DNA from: Scytonema sp. UIC 10036
GTDB taxonomy: Bacteria > Cyanobacteriota > Cyanobacteriia > Cyanobacteriales > Nostocaceae
Direction of reading: 5' to 3'
DNA: 64,000 bases
Assembly: GCF_009725235.1 (NCBI RefSeq)
Contig: NZ_WJFC01000054.1
Location: forward strand, 1 to 64,000
Notes under the pieces: model-generated
The model's input: only the letters and a program-made list of their open reading frames with translations
Told to the model about the DNA's origin: nothing
The model's database searches: none
In this document: piece by piece, positions 27,818 through 36,997 of the stretch
Layout of the letters: every line of letters begins with the position of its first letter
How positions within the stretch are numbered: position 1 is the stretch's first letter
Position numbers and translations under genes: made by a program

Positions 27818-29521
27818 TCACCCTTTTGCTGAAACTGTCTGAATAACACTGCCACATATATAGTACCCAGAACTAACAGGTGTTATTTCATAACGTTGTG
27901 GTTTTTCTGCACCAAGCCAACTCCAATCCACTATTTTCACCAAACGTTCCGTAGATTCTCCTCCACAAGTTGCCTTTACAAGATAGTCTCCTGAACTTGG
28001 AAAATTTACCAAAATTGGGGTATTTGTACTTTGCGCTCGCTCAAATATTGATGAATTATCCAATAATCGAGTTATTTGTAACTTGACAGTCGGATAAAAA
28101 CCAAAGATGGTCACTTGAGGGCTATGGTCTTCTAACCATGCATTCTGTTGGGGAACACGTAATCCCCCTGAAAAGCTAATAGATAAACGGACGCTCGGCT
28201 GTAAAGCATCCTTAAGTTCCTGATTGCTAATAAATACTCCATCCCAAGCTAGGGAAATAACCATGCACTGATGAAGCTCTACCCAATTTGAATCATTAAA
28301 TACAGTCTGAGGTTCACCACTCCACTGTATTAGTCGCTCATCTCGCAAACGATTGATATCTGGAAGTAGCTCTTTTTTACTTAGCAGAGTAAATTTAGTA
28401 CCAAGTGATGGTTGACCCCAAGTAGCATAGGTTCCTATCTCTGGATCATCTGGATCGGGAATTAGTATCCAAAAGTCACGAGAAGGTAAAACTAGGAAGT
28501 CAAGGTTACACTGTATAGTAACTGGATATTTAGCACCGCGTTCAAGTTCACTTATACTTAGAGGCAATTCTAAGGGAAAATACCAGCCTGGGCGTTCATA
28601 CCTTAGCTCTTTTTCCCTCTCACCATACTGAATTTTTATAGAGCTTACGTCCCATCCCCGCACTTGTTTTGGGTAAGGATAGTAATTAATATCACCAAAA
28701 AACGGATCTTCCGTGCGATATAACCCAGCGAATATGTTACGTCTCCAATTACGTATTTCTGTTCTTACTACTGCTGGTCGTCCTTCTGCTTGCCAATATT
28801 GGTAAACTTCGTGAATAGATTCGGCTACTGCTTCATAGCGTTCCCTGTTATCAGTTAGTAATTGTTTAAGATGTGTAGGTAGTCGCTGAGCCTCTCGTCT
28901 CACGTCAGCAAACAGAGTCATTGCATCCCACTGCGCTGTCCATTGTTTCTCATTAAACAGTTGTACAAGTCGGTTTTTATCTGTGCGACGAAGTAGAGCT
29001 TGAGAAATTGGATAATTAATATAAGTAGTTCTCCCTCCGCGACCTCGATGTGCTGAAGGCATAAATCCATTCGCCATCAACCAACGATTCCAGTCTTCCC
29101 ATAAGGGTTCTTCTCCTTGCTTGCCAAACTTCATACCAGTCGGACGACCATGTTCTGACGTTCGCAAACCTAATACAGATCGGAACCGCTGAAAATAGTT
29201 ATCTTCTGAGATTTCCTCTTCATCTGCCATGTCATTGGCAGCTAAAACCATTGCACCCAAAAAAGCAACTCCTTTGGGGATACCGTCTGCATTTCGTCCT
29301 TGCAATTGACTCAAATTAACTCGTCCTTCTACAATGACTTTTTCTCTGACCGCTCTACGGAAATCATCAGCCTTACTGCTATTTTCGATTTTTTGGTTGA
29401 ATTTCTGACCAATTCGCTCTAAAATGTCATTGTCAACGCTCAAATAAACCCTTTTATCCCGTGCCAAGCCACTGGTAAAGTACGACACAAGCGCTTGATT
29501 CCATTCTCTGTAATTTGCCAT
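27818..29521 (-). CDS. Unrecognised first protein of the helicase operon
   Basis: 567 aa, no recognised family. Residues about 1-110 are helical and charged (YFTSGLARDKRVYLSVDNDI at the front); around 160-180 there is HRGRGGRTTYINYPISQALL, a basic segment that could contact nucleic acid. The C-terminal half (about 280-567) is beta-rich and hydrophobic/aromatic (PRQSFPWP-like patches are absent, but GWYFPLELPLSISELERG and QKVTIFGFYPTVKLQ-type strands occur), possibly immunoglobulin-like. First gene of the three-gene minus-strand operon ending in the helicase, so it is probably a component of the same defence module. Confidence 0.65.
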   Translation of the reverse strand: MANYREWNQALVSYFTSGLARDKRVYLSVDNDILERIGQKFNQKIENSSKADDFRRAVREKVIVEGRVNLSQLQGRNADGIPKGVAFLGAMVLAANDMADEEEISEDNYFQRFRSVLGLRTSEHGRPTGMKFGKQGEEPLWEDWNRWLMANGFMPSAHRGRGGRTTYINYPISQALLRRTDKNRLVQLFNEKQWTAQWDAMTLFADVRREAQRLPTHLKQLLTDNRERYEAVAESIHEVYQYWQAEGRPAVVRTEIRNWRRNIFAGLYRTEDPFFGDINYYPYPKQVRGWDVSSIKIQYGEREKELRYERPGWYFPLELPLSISELERGAKYPVTIQCNLDFLVLPSRDFWILIPDPDDPEIGTYATWGQPSLGTKFTLLSKKELLPDINRLRDERLIQWSGEPQTVFNDSNWVELHQCMVISLAWDGVFISNQELKDALQPSVRLSISFSGGLRVPQQNAWLEDHSPQVTIFGFYPTVKLQITRLLDNSSIFERAQSTNTPILVNFPSSGDYLVKATCGGESTERLVKIVDWSWLGAEKPQRYEITPVSSGYYICGSVIQTVSAKG

Positions 29522-29523
29522 TG

Positions 29524-30186
29524 TGATTGTAAGCGGTTTGCCCTCAAAGTATATATCGTAGTTTTTTGGACGAGCTATTGGACAAACTCATGTTTTGCTC
29601 AATACAGTCCTTTATATCCGTACAAACAAAATAGTTTATATAATTCTTATACTTAAGCTTAACTTGATGCTAAACTAGAACCCATAAGGATTTACTTGTC
29701 AAAGTAATAATCGTTTTAATACTATTAAAAATCTAACTAGCTGTAGTTACCAGCGTCGTTAGTGAAAATACTTAAGTTTTAAAATAAAAACATTACATAG
29801 ATAAGCTACGTGATATAAAAACTAGGCAAATTTCGTTTTTTTACACTGCTCCAAATCATCGGAGCTAAATTCTAAATTATCAGAACTTTGCTGTAAGATA
29901 TATATGACACAAGTTGAGAGTCAACTGCTGTGGTTGCAAGGGCGAAACACCGCACCATAATCTCTGATAAGGAACTGCGAACAATTGGTAGTGGGTTGAA
30001 GCCCCTACCATATTGCAAACATAGCTGCCATCTGCCATTTGCCATCTGCCTTCTTCACATTTTTCTGAGTTGATCGAACCTCTGACAATTATTTAGCAAG
30101 CCACAGTTGATGTTGGCGTTCCACGTATTTTTTTAGGTAAATTGAATCGCTTTTTGCTGAAGCGATCGCGTGCGCTCCCCAGTGGT
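29524..30186. other. Non-coding island edge
   Basis: About 660 bases upstream of the helicase operon. It must contain that operon's promoter, which I could not pick out. A hairpin GGTAGTGGG/CCCCTACC lies at 29987-30009, followed by a short CATCTGCCATTTGCCATCTG-type direct repeat near 30030. No gene seen. Confidence 0.5.
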
Positions 30187-30187
30187 G

Positions 30188-30326
30188 CCTGGGTGTTCAA
30201 CTTGTCGGTCGTCCTGGCGAGGAAACAACCGTCATTGCGTTAGCAGCCCAGCTTGAGGCAGTCACCTCTTGGAGTCAACATCGTCCATTATTTGCTGCTT
30301 AGAAAGGGAATCTCTCATCTCACTTA
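30188..30326 (+). pseudogene. Amidase C-terminal fragment, copy B
   Basis: Encodes LGVQLVGRPGEETTVIALAA and WSQHRPLFAA before a stop. It is the same amidase-family tail as copy A at 9137-9276, in the same orientation, roughly 90 percent identical by eye; the upstream amidase body is missing. It marks the right edge of the defence island. Confidence 0.75.
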
Positions 30327-30550
30327 ACGATACGGTGGAGTTTGAGCCTTAAACAAGGTATTCTATAATATGCAAAAATACTAGTACTCGACCAAAGGAA
30401 CTTTGCTGGGTTAAGAATTTATGGAATGGTTACCATTCAATAGTTTCACAAACAACTTACCCAGCAGGCGTTGGCTTAGCGGACTACTAGCTTGCTCCGA
30501 TACTACTCACCTAACTACTTGATTAATAATTTAAAATATAGCCGATAAAA

Positions 30551-31297
30551 ATGATATCCTCCCAACTCCAGTGGCAACCTCAAAAAATTAACGAAAACGT
30601 GTTGACACGTGTAGCGGTACTAACGACAACGCTAGTTTGGTATCAGGCACCCTTTACCGGAATCTGGTTTGCTTGCTTTGAGTCCGATTGTGAAGTTCAA
30701 GATCATCCAGTGACGATGTTGACTCGATTTGATCCGGGTGGCTTTTTCCCGCTACACGGACACCCTGGAGGAGAAGAAATTTTAGTAATCCAAGGAAACT
30801 TTGCTGATGAAACAGGTATTTATCCACCAGGATCTTATATGCTTAATCCTGAAGGGTTTATCCATCACCCCTACAGCGATGAGGGCTGTCTAACCTTTGT
30901 GAAATTACGGCAACATGGTGGACAAACTCGTCAGCAAGTAAAAACGAATATTTACGAATTATCCTGGCAGTCCGGTATTATTCCCCAAATTCAGGTAAAA
31001 ACCCTCTATCAGCAAATGGATTTCCCTGAAAAAGTCTGGATTGAGCGATGGCAACCAGGCACCGCATTGTCGAACATAGTCGAGTCTGAGGTGAAAGAAA
31101 TCTTTGTCATAGAAGGAACTTGGAGTGATGAGCTCGGAAATTACCCCTCAGGCAGTTGGCTGCGGTATCCACCCAATTGTTCCTATAGTCCCTCGTCAAC
31201 AACCGGTTGTATGGTCTATGTTAAGACCTATGCTAAAGATGCAACGAGATTTCTTGTTGGAGAAGAGTTTCAACATCCATTTGAAACAAGCGCATAA
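30551..31297 (+). CDS. ChrR-like double-cupin protein
   Basis: 248 aa with two cupin barrels in tandem. The first has the metal motif GFFPLHGHPGGEEILVIQG followed by YPPGSYMLNPEGFIHHPYS; the second repeats the plan in degenerate form (VKEIFVIEGTW ... YPSGSWLRYPPN). This matches the ChrR cupin family, named for the zinc anti-sigma factor that answers singlet oxygen, but the N-terminal zinc anti-sigma domain is absent and no ECF sigma gene is adjacent, so it is likely an oxygenase-like or binding protein. It stands alone just outside the island. Confidence 0.8.
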   Translation: MISSQLQWQPQKINENVLTRVAVLTTTLVWYQAPFTGIWFACFESDCEVQDHPVTMLTRFDPGGFFPLHGHPGGEEILVIQGNFADETGIYPPGSYMLNPEGFIHHPYSDEGCLTFVKLRQHGGQTRQQVKTNIYELSWQSGIIPQIQVKTLYQQMDFPEKVWIERWQPGTALSNIVESEVKEIFVIEGTWSDELGNYPSGSWLRYPPNCSYSPSSTTGCMVYVKTYAKDATRFLVGEEFQHPFETSA

Positions 31298-31334
31298 GGC
31301 TCACTCTTCAAACCCAAAACACTTGGAACTTTGT

Positions 31335-31492
31335 TAAGTACCATTCCTCAACCCAACCTATCAATTGGTCACTTATAAAGTAAATCTTAAATCGCCAAAT
31401 GTATTGTGTGGGTTGGGTAGAACGAAACGTTCCCAATAATTTGATTATAATGTTGGGTTTCGTTCCTCAACCCAACCTACGCTCTGGTCACG
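31335..31492. repeat. Cyanobacterial intergenic repeat (CAACCCAACCTA type)
   Basis: TTCCTCAACCCAACCTA occurs at about 31344 and again at about 31465, with an inverted copy (GGGTTGGGTAGAACGAAAC) between them, so the stretch can fold. This kind of repeat is frequent in Nostocales intergenic DNA. It separates two convergent genes and may terminate both. Confidence 0.6.
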
Positions 31493-31494
31493 GG

Positions 31495-32424
31495 TTAAAT
31501 CGCTTGCACGATTTGTTGGGATATGAAGGGTAAAATTTCTCGACTCTTTGCGTTGGCTTTTCCTTCTGTAAAGACAACTAATAGATAAGGACGCCGATCT
31601 GGTACTTCTATATACGCTGCATCATGACGAACTTGACTCGTCCAACCGGCTTTTGACCAAATTTGCGCGTTTTGAGGAAGACCACCGCCTAAAAACCCTG
31701 TGACTTGGTCTTCTTCTACATTTTTTGGCAAATCTTCCGGATTGAGGCTGCGTTTCAACAAAGCCATCATGGCTTGCGATCGCGTACTGGACACTGCCAC
31801 TCCCCCTACAATACTATGTAACAACCTAGCAGTGGCATTTGTAGTGAGCATATTTCGGTTTTCCAGTAACTCACCCACAAATGCTCGTTCTCGCCCGTAA
31901 GGACCATCACACCAAGTTTTTTGGCAAACATTGATTGTTTCCATATCTGACCAACCAAAAGATTGGAAATACCGATTCACAATGTTTCGCTGCTGCTTCC
32001 ATGTGTCAAAGGGTCCCACAGGTAATTCCGGTCCCGAAGTCGTGCCACTTAATATATCTACAACTAAACTGGTAGCATCATTGCTAGAATCAACAATCAT
32101 ATCACGCATAGCTCTTTCCAACTCCTGAGAGGTGGAAGTCATGCCTTTTTCCAACCATTCATTGACTGCTACCAGGTAAAACAGTTTTACCACACTCGCG
32201 GGGTAAATACGTTCGACACCACGATATGTAAAACCGCGAACAGGATGACTCCAAAAAGCGTCTGGAGTTAAAGCACCACCAGTGTTAACCAGTACGGGAG
32301 GATCGTAGACAATCCAAGTCACAGCAATTTGGTTGCGAGCTAAACTCGGAAATGCAGCCCAAGTTGCCTCTAAAATCCCATTTCCAAGGTTTTCCAGTTG
32401 TTCGTCCTTATTGAAAAAATTCAT
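31495..32424 (-). CDS. Serine hydrolase of the class A beta-lactamase fold
   Basis: 309 aa. Three beta-lactamase-like motifs are in order: SxxK as PASVVKLFYL (nucleophile serine), the SDN-type element as DSSNDATSL, and the KTG-like element as WSKAGWTS. No signal peptide is evident, and a KTG replaced by KAG argues against a classical penicillinase; it could be a transpeptidase-related or other serine hydrolase. Its start faces the NlpC/P60 gene across 12 bases, so two cell-wall-type hydrolases share a divergent promoter region that is extremely short. Confidence 0.85.
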   Translation of the reverse strand: MNFFNKDEQLENLGNGILEATWAAFPSLARNQIAVTWIVYDPPVLVNTGGALTPDAFWSHPVRGFTYRGVERIYPASVVKLFYLVAVNEWLEKGMTSTSQELERAMRDMIVDSSNDATSLVVDILSGTTSGPELPVGPFDTWKQQRNIVNRYFQSFGWSDMETINVCQKTWCDGPYGRERAFVGELLENRNMLTTNATARLLHSIVGGVAVSSTRSQAMMALLKRSLNPEDLPKNVEEDQVTGFLGGGLPQNAQIWSKAGWTSQVRHDAAYIEVPDRRPYLLVVFTEGKANAKSREILPFISQQIVQAI

Positions 32425-32436
32425 TGTAGTTTAAGA

Positions 32437-33159
32437 ATGTCCTCTAATATAGAATCCAAAATCCAAAATTTAGCAGTCAGCGAGTATCAATGTTTAGCCA
32501 ATCTAAACATATATGATTCTCCTAATTGCGATCGCTTAGCAACCCAAGCTGCGGCGGGACGGCATTTATACTTAACGTCAGACAATCAAAATGCCTCTGT
32601 AGAACACCCAACATCCTTACAAGTGCGTCTTTGCGAAGATGATTATCCAGGATGGCTGTTACTTTTAGATTTAGAATTGTTACAACCATGCACTGTACCC
32701 TATAGCGCGACATCCTTGGACGAAACCGAGATTAAAAATCTTTTACCAGATGTCATTACCTTTACTTACAAAGCCATGGAACAGCCGAACTATTATCTTT
32801 GGGGAGGTACGGTAGGACCAAATTATGATTGTTCGGGATTGATGCAAGCAGCATTTGCGTCTGTAGGAATTCGCATACCCAGAGATGCTTACCAACAGGA
32901 GGCTTTCACCCAACCCGTTTCCTTAACAGAATTACAACCAGGTGACCTCATATTCTTCGGAACTTCCCAAAAAGCAACTCATGTGGGACTCTATTTAGGA
33001 GACAAAAATTATATCCATAGCTCTGGAAAAAATCAAGGGCGTAATGGAATTGCAATTGACCGTCTCTCGGAACAAGGTGATGAGGTTAGTCGGTCATATT
33101 ACCAGCAACTGCGCGGTGCAGGAAGAGTGGTAAAGAGTTACGAACCACAGAAACACTAG
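32437..33159 (+). CDS. NlpC/P60 cell-wall endopeptidase
   Basis: About 240 aa. The N-terminal third is an SH3b-like domain (EYQCLANLNIYDSPNCDRLATQ), the C-terminal half is the NlpC/P60 papain-like fold: catalytic cysteine in NYDCSGLMQAAF, histidine in ATHVGLYLG and third polar residue in YIHSSGK. It resembles the cyanobacterial gamma-D-glutamyl-L-diamino acid endopeptidases of known structure from Nostoc/Anabaena, which cut the peptide stem of peptidoglycan. ATG 32437 is chosen because the longer frame would overlap the start of the divergent gene. A GT2 gene follows after 14 bases. Confidence 0.9.
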   Translation: MSSNIESKIQNLAVSEYQCLANLNIYDSPNCDRLATQAAAGRHLYLTSDNQNASVEHPTSLQVRLCEDDYPGWLLLLDLELLQPCTVPYSATSLDETEIKNLLPDVITFTYKAMEQPNYYLWGGTVGPNYDCSGLMQAAFASVGIRIPRDAYQQEAFTQPVSLTELQPGDLIFFGTSQKATHVGLYLGDKNYIHSSGKNQGRNGIAIDRLSEQGDEVSRSYYQQLRGAGRVVKSYEPQKH

Positions 33160-33173
33160 AAATACGGGAAATT

Positions 33174-34184
33174 ATGAGGAGTGGACTGGTTAATGGATTT
33201 GCTGGGTACAATGAAGCAACGGCGTCAATTGTTCCAGATGTTTCGATTGTGGTGCCGGTGCATGATGAAGTAGAAAGTTTGCCATATTTGCTAGAGGCGA
33301 TCGCATCTACTTTAACTGCCACTGAATTAAGTTATGAAATTATCTGCGTAGACGATGGTTCAACTGATGGTTCGGCGCAATATCTTAAAGAACAAGCGCA
33401 AATCCGTACCGATCTTAAAGCAGTTATTTTACGTCGCAATTACGGTCAAACAGCCGCAATGTCGGCAGGCTTTAATTACGCACTGGGAAAAGCAATTGTT
33501 ACCTTAGATGCCGATTTGCAGAATGACCCTGCGGATATACCCATGTTACTAGCAAAGTTAGAGGAAGGCTACGATTTGGTCAGTGGTTGGCGGAAAAATC
33601 GGCAAGATGCAGCCCTGAAACGCTTACTTCCTTCCAAAATTGCTAACTGGATCATTCGACGAGTCACAAGTGTCAACGTTCATGATTATGGTTGCTCGCT
33701 CAAAGCTTATCGTGCAGAACTCGTGGCGGATATGAACCTTTATGGGGAATTACACAGATTTCTTCCGGCTTTGGCTTACATTGAAGGCGCAAGAATTACA
33801 GAATTACCAGTTCGCCATCATGCCCGTCGCTTTGGTCGCAGCAAGTACGGATTATCGCGAACTTTCCGAGTGTTGATGGACTTGTTAACCATCTATTTTA
33901 TGAAAAAGTTCCTGACACGCCCAATGCACGTTTTTGGTCTGTTAGGGCTGATTTCAATGATTTTAGGCGTGGCTATAGGAATTTACTTGACTTTTATCAA
34001 AATAGCCCTTCACGTAGATATTGGGAACCGCCCTCTGTTAATTCTGGCAGTGCTGTTGCTTGTCACGGGGGTACAGTTATTTTGTTTTGGTCTTTTGGCA
34101 GAGTTACTGATGCGTACTTACCACGAATCTCAAGGACGCCCTATCTATCGTGTACGTGAGGTGGTGGCAAAAAGTATCAAATAA
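33174..34184 (+). CDS. Family 2 glycosyltransferase, membrane-anchored
   Basis: 336 aa. GT-A domain: SIVVPVHDEVESLPYLLEAI at the start, ICVDDGSTDGS, the metal-binding DADLQNDP, and a QxxRW-like HHARRFGRSKYG segment. Two transmembrane helices at about residues 255-277 and 287-312 close the protein. This is the DPM1/GtrB/ArnC-type architecture that transfers a sugar from a nucleotide sugar to polyprenyl phosphate. Probably co-transcribed with the NlpC/P60 gene (14-base gap), in keeping with envelope work. A hairpin terminator follows. Confidence 0.92.
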   Translation: MRSGLVNGFAGYNEATASIVPDVSIVVPVHDEVESLPYLLEAIASTLTATELSYEIICVDDGSTDGSAQYLKEQAQIRTDLKAVILRRNYGQTAAMSAGFNYALGKAIVTLDADLQNDPADIPMLLAKLEEGYDLVSGWRKNRQDAALKRLLPSKIANWIIRRVTSVNVHDYGCSLKAYRAELVADMNLYGELHRFLPALAYIEGARITELPVRHHARRFGRSKYGLSRTFRVLMDLLTIYFMKKFLTRPMHVFGLLGLISMILGVAIGIYLTFIKIALHVDIGNRPLLILAVLLLVTGVQLFCFGLLAELLMRTYHESQGRPIYRVREVVAKSIK

Positions 34185-34238
34185 TTTTAAATACGTAATT
34201 TCACTCACGACCTCAAAAAAAAATTAAGTTACAACAGA

Positions 34239-34290
34239 AGCCATCTAAAACAGGCAAAAAACAAATTACTGCCTGCCTTAGGTGGCTTTT
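34239..34290 (+). terminator. Hairpin terminator after the glycosyltransferase
   Basis: AGCCATCTAA with AGGCA on the left pairs with TGCCT and TTAGGTGGCT on the right, interrupted by small internal loops, and ends in a run of T. It starts about 55 bases after the stop codon. Confidence 0.65.
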
Positions 34291-34361
34291 AAATATGAGC
34301 CAAGAAATGCGTTTCTTGGTGTGAGGATGATTTAGTTCATTAGTATAAACGCGCATCTACC

Positions 34362-35591
34362 TTGAAAAACTTATACATGACTGACGCCCAAATGCGGCGA
34401 AACCTGCTGTTTTCATTTGCGGCAGGTTTATTCTTCTGGTCTGGCTCTGCTTCTTTACTGCCAACCTTACCATTTTACCTGGCACAATATGGAGCGACTA
34501 ACCAAGAAATAGGGATTGTTATGGGCAGTTTTGCTCTGGGATTATTGCTTTTCCGTTCTCGGTTCGGACAGTTGGCAGATGAGCGAGGTCGTAAAATCGT
34601 GTTGCTTATCGGTACTTTTGTGGGCGCGATCGCACCTCTTGGCTATTTATTCATCCAATCATTTCCTTTATTGATGGCGCTGCGTGTCTTTCACGGTTTA
34701 AGCGTTGCAGCGTTTGCTCCTGGCTTTAATGCATTCATTGCGGACATTGCGCCTCCCCAAAAGCGTGGTGAAATCATGGGTTACATGAGTTTGGTCAATC
34801 CTATTGGTGTTGCTCTAGGACCTGCTTTAGGAGGCTATGTACAGGCCTCTAGTGGTAATACCTATATATTTTTGTTAGCAGGGGGATTGGCTTTAGGATC
34901 GTTCTTGTGCGTCATGCAAATTGCTAACCCACAGATAGAACAACAGCCGGGAGAGATTCAAAACACTAAATTTTGGCAAGTGTTACTTAGCCCAAGGGTG
35001 AGAGTTCCCGCAGAAATTCTGTTGTTAGTTGGTTTGGCTGTCGGGACATTAAATACTTTTGTGCCATTATTTATCAAATCAAGCAAAGTAGATCTAAACA
35101 CCGGATTGTTTTATACAGCAGCAGCTTTTGCTAGCTTTAGCGTCAGGTTGTTAACAAGTAAAGCCAGCGATCGTTGTGGTCGTGGTTTATTTATTACCCT
35201 CAGTCTCCTGTGTTACTGTGCGGCAATGTTTATTTTGTGGGAAGCTCACAGCGCTCAAGCTTTTCTAGTAGCTGCAAGCTTTGAAGGCGCAGGTGGAGGT
35301 ATGTTATTCGCTATACTTGCAACTCTCATGGCAGACCGTTCGCTACCACAGGAAAGAGGACGAGTTTTTGCCCTATGTATTGTGGGATGGGATGTTGGGC
35401 TAGTCACAGCAGGTCCGGTTTTTGGTTTGATCTGCGAACACATTGGTTACCGGAATATGTTTGGTTTCGATGCCTTTTTAACTGTCCTGGCACTTGTTCT
35501 TTTCCTCACTAAATCTAGCAAAGACTTACCCAATTCCCTTCGCTTTGCCCTGGGGCGCGGTACAGATATTTATGCTTTGAAAAAAGTTTAA
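34362..35591 (+). CDS. MFS transporter, paralogue 1
   Basis: 409 aa with about 12 hydrophobic helices. The loop 2-3 signature is present as GQLADERGRKIVLLIG, and PPQKRGEIMGYMSLVNPIGVALGPALGGY marks motif C of drug/proton antiporters. It is closely similar throughout to the protein at 40617 (same length, same C-terminal LRFALGRGTDIYALKK pattern), so they are paralogues 6 kb apart. Substrate unknown. A TTG at 34362 aligns with the start of the paralogue; an ATG lies five codons on. An efflux role is inferred from the family. Confidence 0.88.
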   Translation: MKNLYMTDAQMRRNLLFSFAAGLFFWSGSASLLPTLPFYLAQYGATNQEIGIVMGSFALGLLLFRSRFGQLADERGRKIVLLIGTFVGAIAPLGYLFIQSFPLLMALRVFHGLSVAAFAPGFNAFIADIAPPQKRGEIMGYMSLVNPIGVALGPALGGYVQASSGNTYIFLLAGGLALGSFLCVMQIANPQIEQQPGEIQNTKFWQVLLSPRVRVPAEILLLVGLAVGTLNTFVPLFIKSSKVDLNTGLFYTAAAFASFSVRLLTSKASDRCGRGLFITLSLLCYCAAMFILWEAHSAQAFLVAASFEGAGGGMLFAILATLMADRSLPQERGRVFALCIVGWDVGLVTAGPVFGLICEHIGYRNMFGFDAFLTVLALVLFLTKSSKDLPNSLRFALGRGTDIYALKKV

Positions 35592-35640
35592 GGTTTAGTT
35601 AGAAACTTTTAATAAAAAATATCCCAAAATCTCTTGTGGT

Positions 35641-35697
35641 GCGGGCAGAAAAGCCCGCCAGTCAAAAAACTTTGCCCCATACTTTCAGTATGAGGGG
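35641..35697 (+). terminator. Two consecutive hairpins
   Basis: GCGGGC-AGAAAA-GCCCGC at 35641-35658, and CCCCATACT pairing with AGTATGAGGGG at 35675-35697 with a small bulge. They lie between the convergent MFS and pentapeptide-repeat genes and could end both transcripts. Confidence 0.55.
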
Positions 35698-35716
35698 TAG
35701 AGTGCAACAAAATTTG

Positions 35717-36322
35717 TTACAAGTCACCATAACTCAGATTGGCATGACTCAAATTAGTATCATGAATATGAGCAAGGTTCAAATTGCTACAACTTAAGTC
35801 AGCATGGCTGAGATTAGCTTCATTAAGGTCAGCATCACTGAAGTTAGCACTGAAAAGGCAGGCATTGCTTAAGTTAGCTTTATTAAAGTTAGCGTGAGTT
35901 AAGTCAGCACAACTAAGATTAGCGTAGCTCAGATCGGTATGACTGAGATCGGCATAGCTGAGGTCTGTATAGTTGAGTAAAGCACCCGAAAGTTTAGCAC
36001 CTTTGAGCTTCGCATAGCTAAGATTCGCACCCCGCAGATCGGCATCTTGTAGGTTTGCACCTTGAAGATCGGCATGGCTGAGATCGGTACCGTTAAAGTA
36101 AGCTCCCATCAAGTTGGCATCACTTAAGTCAATCCTACTCAAGTTAGCACCACTATAGTTAGGAACACCTGTGTCAACATCACTTAAAGGTCTATTGGTA
36201 GAGTTTGGAATAAGATTTAAATCAGCATTTCTCTCTTTGAGTGAAAAGTTTTTTACGTCTTTCTCTACGAATACTTGGTTTTGGTCTTGAAATTCCTGTT
36301 CAAATTCTGATTTAGACATCAT
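35717..36322 (-). CDS. Pentapeptide-repeat protein
   Basis: 201 aa. From about residue 55 to the end it is an unbroken series of A(D/N)LxX repeats (GANLSRIDLSDANLMGAYFN, then LSHADLQGANLQDADLRGAN and so on to LSHANLSYGDL), at least 25 units, which folds as a right-handed quadrilateral beta helix. The N-terminal 50 residues are charged and probably disordered. No signal peptide. Such proteins are very abundant in cyanobacteria; roles are mostly unknown. Confidence 0.92.
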   Translation of the reverse strand: MMSKSEFEQEFQDQNQVFVEKDVKNFSLKERNADLNLIPNSTNRPLSDVDTGVPNYSGANLSRIDLSDANLMGAYFNGTDLSHADLQGANLQDADLRGANLSYAKLKGAKLSGALLNYTDLSYADLSHTDLSYANLSCADLTHANFNKANLSNACLFSANFSDADLNEANLSHADLSCSNLNLAHIHDTNLSHANLSYGDL

Positions 36323-36928
36323 TCTATATCTCGATTAAACTGAAATTCTAGTTGTACTTAAATACAGCGATGACAATCGTTATTACGTGAAGGTGTGTAT
36401 ATTGAATCTATGACAGTTAGCTAAAAGTTCAACCTCCGTCAATTTCTGTAAATTTTTAATAAATTTTTAATAAATTTGCAACGCTCAACGAGTGATTTTT
36501 ACATTTTTTGACTGGCGGGGATTGATAGACATCTCTAAACCTAATGTCAATTAGCCCTGAGTGCTCAGTCAGCAGGCAGAGATAAAAATATCAATGTAAT
36601 AAAATGTAAAAATCACTAAAATCCTTAAAAATGGCAAAACCTCAGTTATGTAAAGTAGCAAATTTTACACTTAGTGAAGAGTGATAAAACTGAGATAAAC
36701 AGTAGTGCAGAGCGATTTGAAAAACAAATTATCAGACTGGCGAAGTTTAATGATACATTGCGTACAACCCCTGTAAAGATACGCTGTTTGAAGCGGCTCT
36801 ATATTGAGATAACCCCAAGATTAGCTGATTACTCTAATATTCTTGATACTCATCTTCAATCAGGACTTAATTTTCACAATTAAGATTTGTTTTGTAAATT
36901 TCTTTTTTCTCAACCTTATACTTGATAA
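36323..36928. other. Intergenic region with one weak ORF
   Basis: About 600 bases. A 69-codon frame starts with GTG at 36674 (charged, helical translation, SSAERFEKQIIRLAKF); it has no recognised family and no clear ribosome-binding site, so I do not call it as a gene. The rest is AT-rich with no visible structure apart from the repeat beginning at 36929. Confidence 0.4.
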
Positions 36929-36997
36929 CAATACCTTTGCCAATTTACGAGGGTTCAACTTCTGTAGAAAGCGGATGAATACGACCATTAGAAGTAA
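36929..36997. repeat. 69-bp inverted repeat, left copy
   Basis: Matches 40429-40497 in inverted orientation at 68 of 69 positions. It covers the last few codons and stop of the diguanylate cyclase gene plus about 60 bases past it. Both copies keep an open frame, read leftwards here, with the translation TSNGRIHPLSTEVEPS then stop; the single mismatch changes the stop from TAA to TAG. Confidence 0.85.

Noticed and set aside
29987..30009. Hairpin as riboswitch
   Set aside because: A simple GGTAG/CTACC hairpin in non-coding DNA with no downstream regulated gene close by; looks like a dispersed repeat.
36674..36883. 69-codon frame upstream of the diguanylate cyclase end
   Set aside because: Start is a weak GTG, no homology, and it lies in AT-rich spacer DNA; insufficient support.
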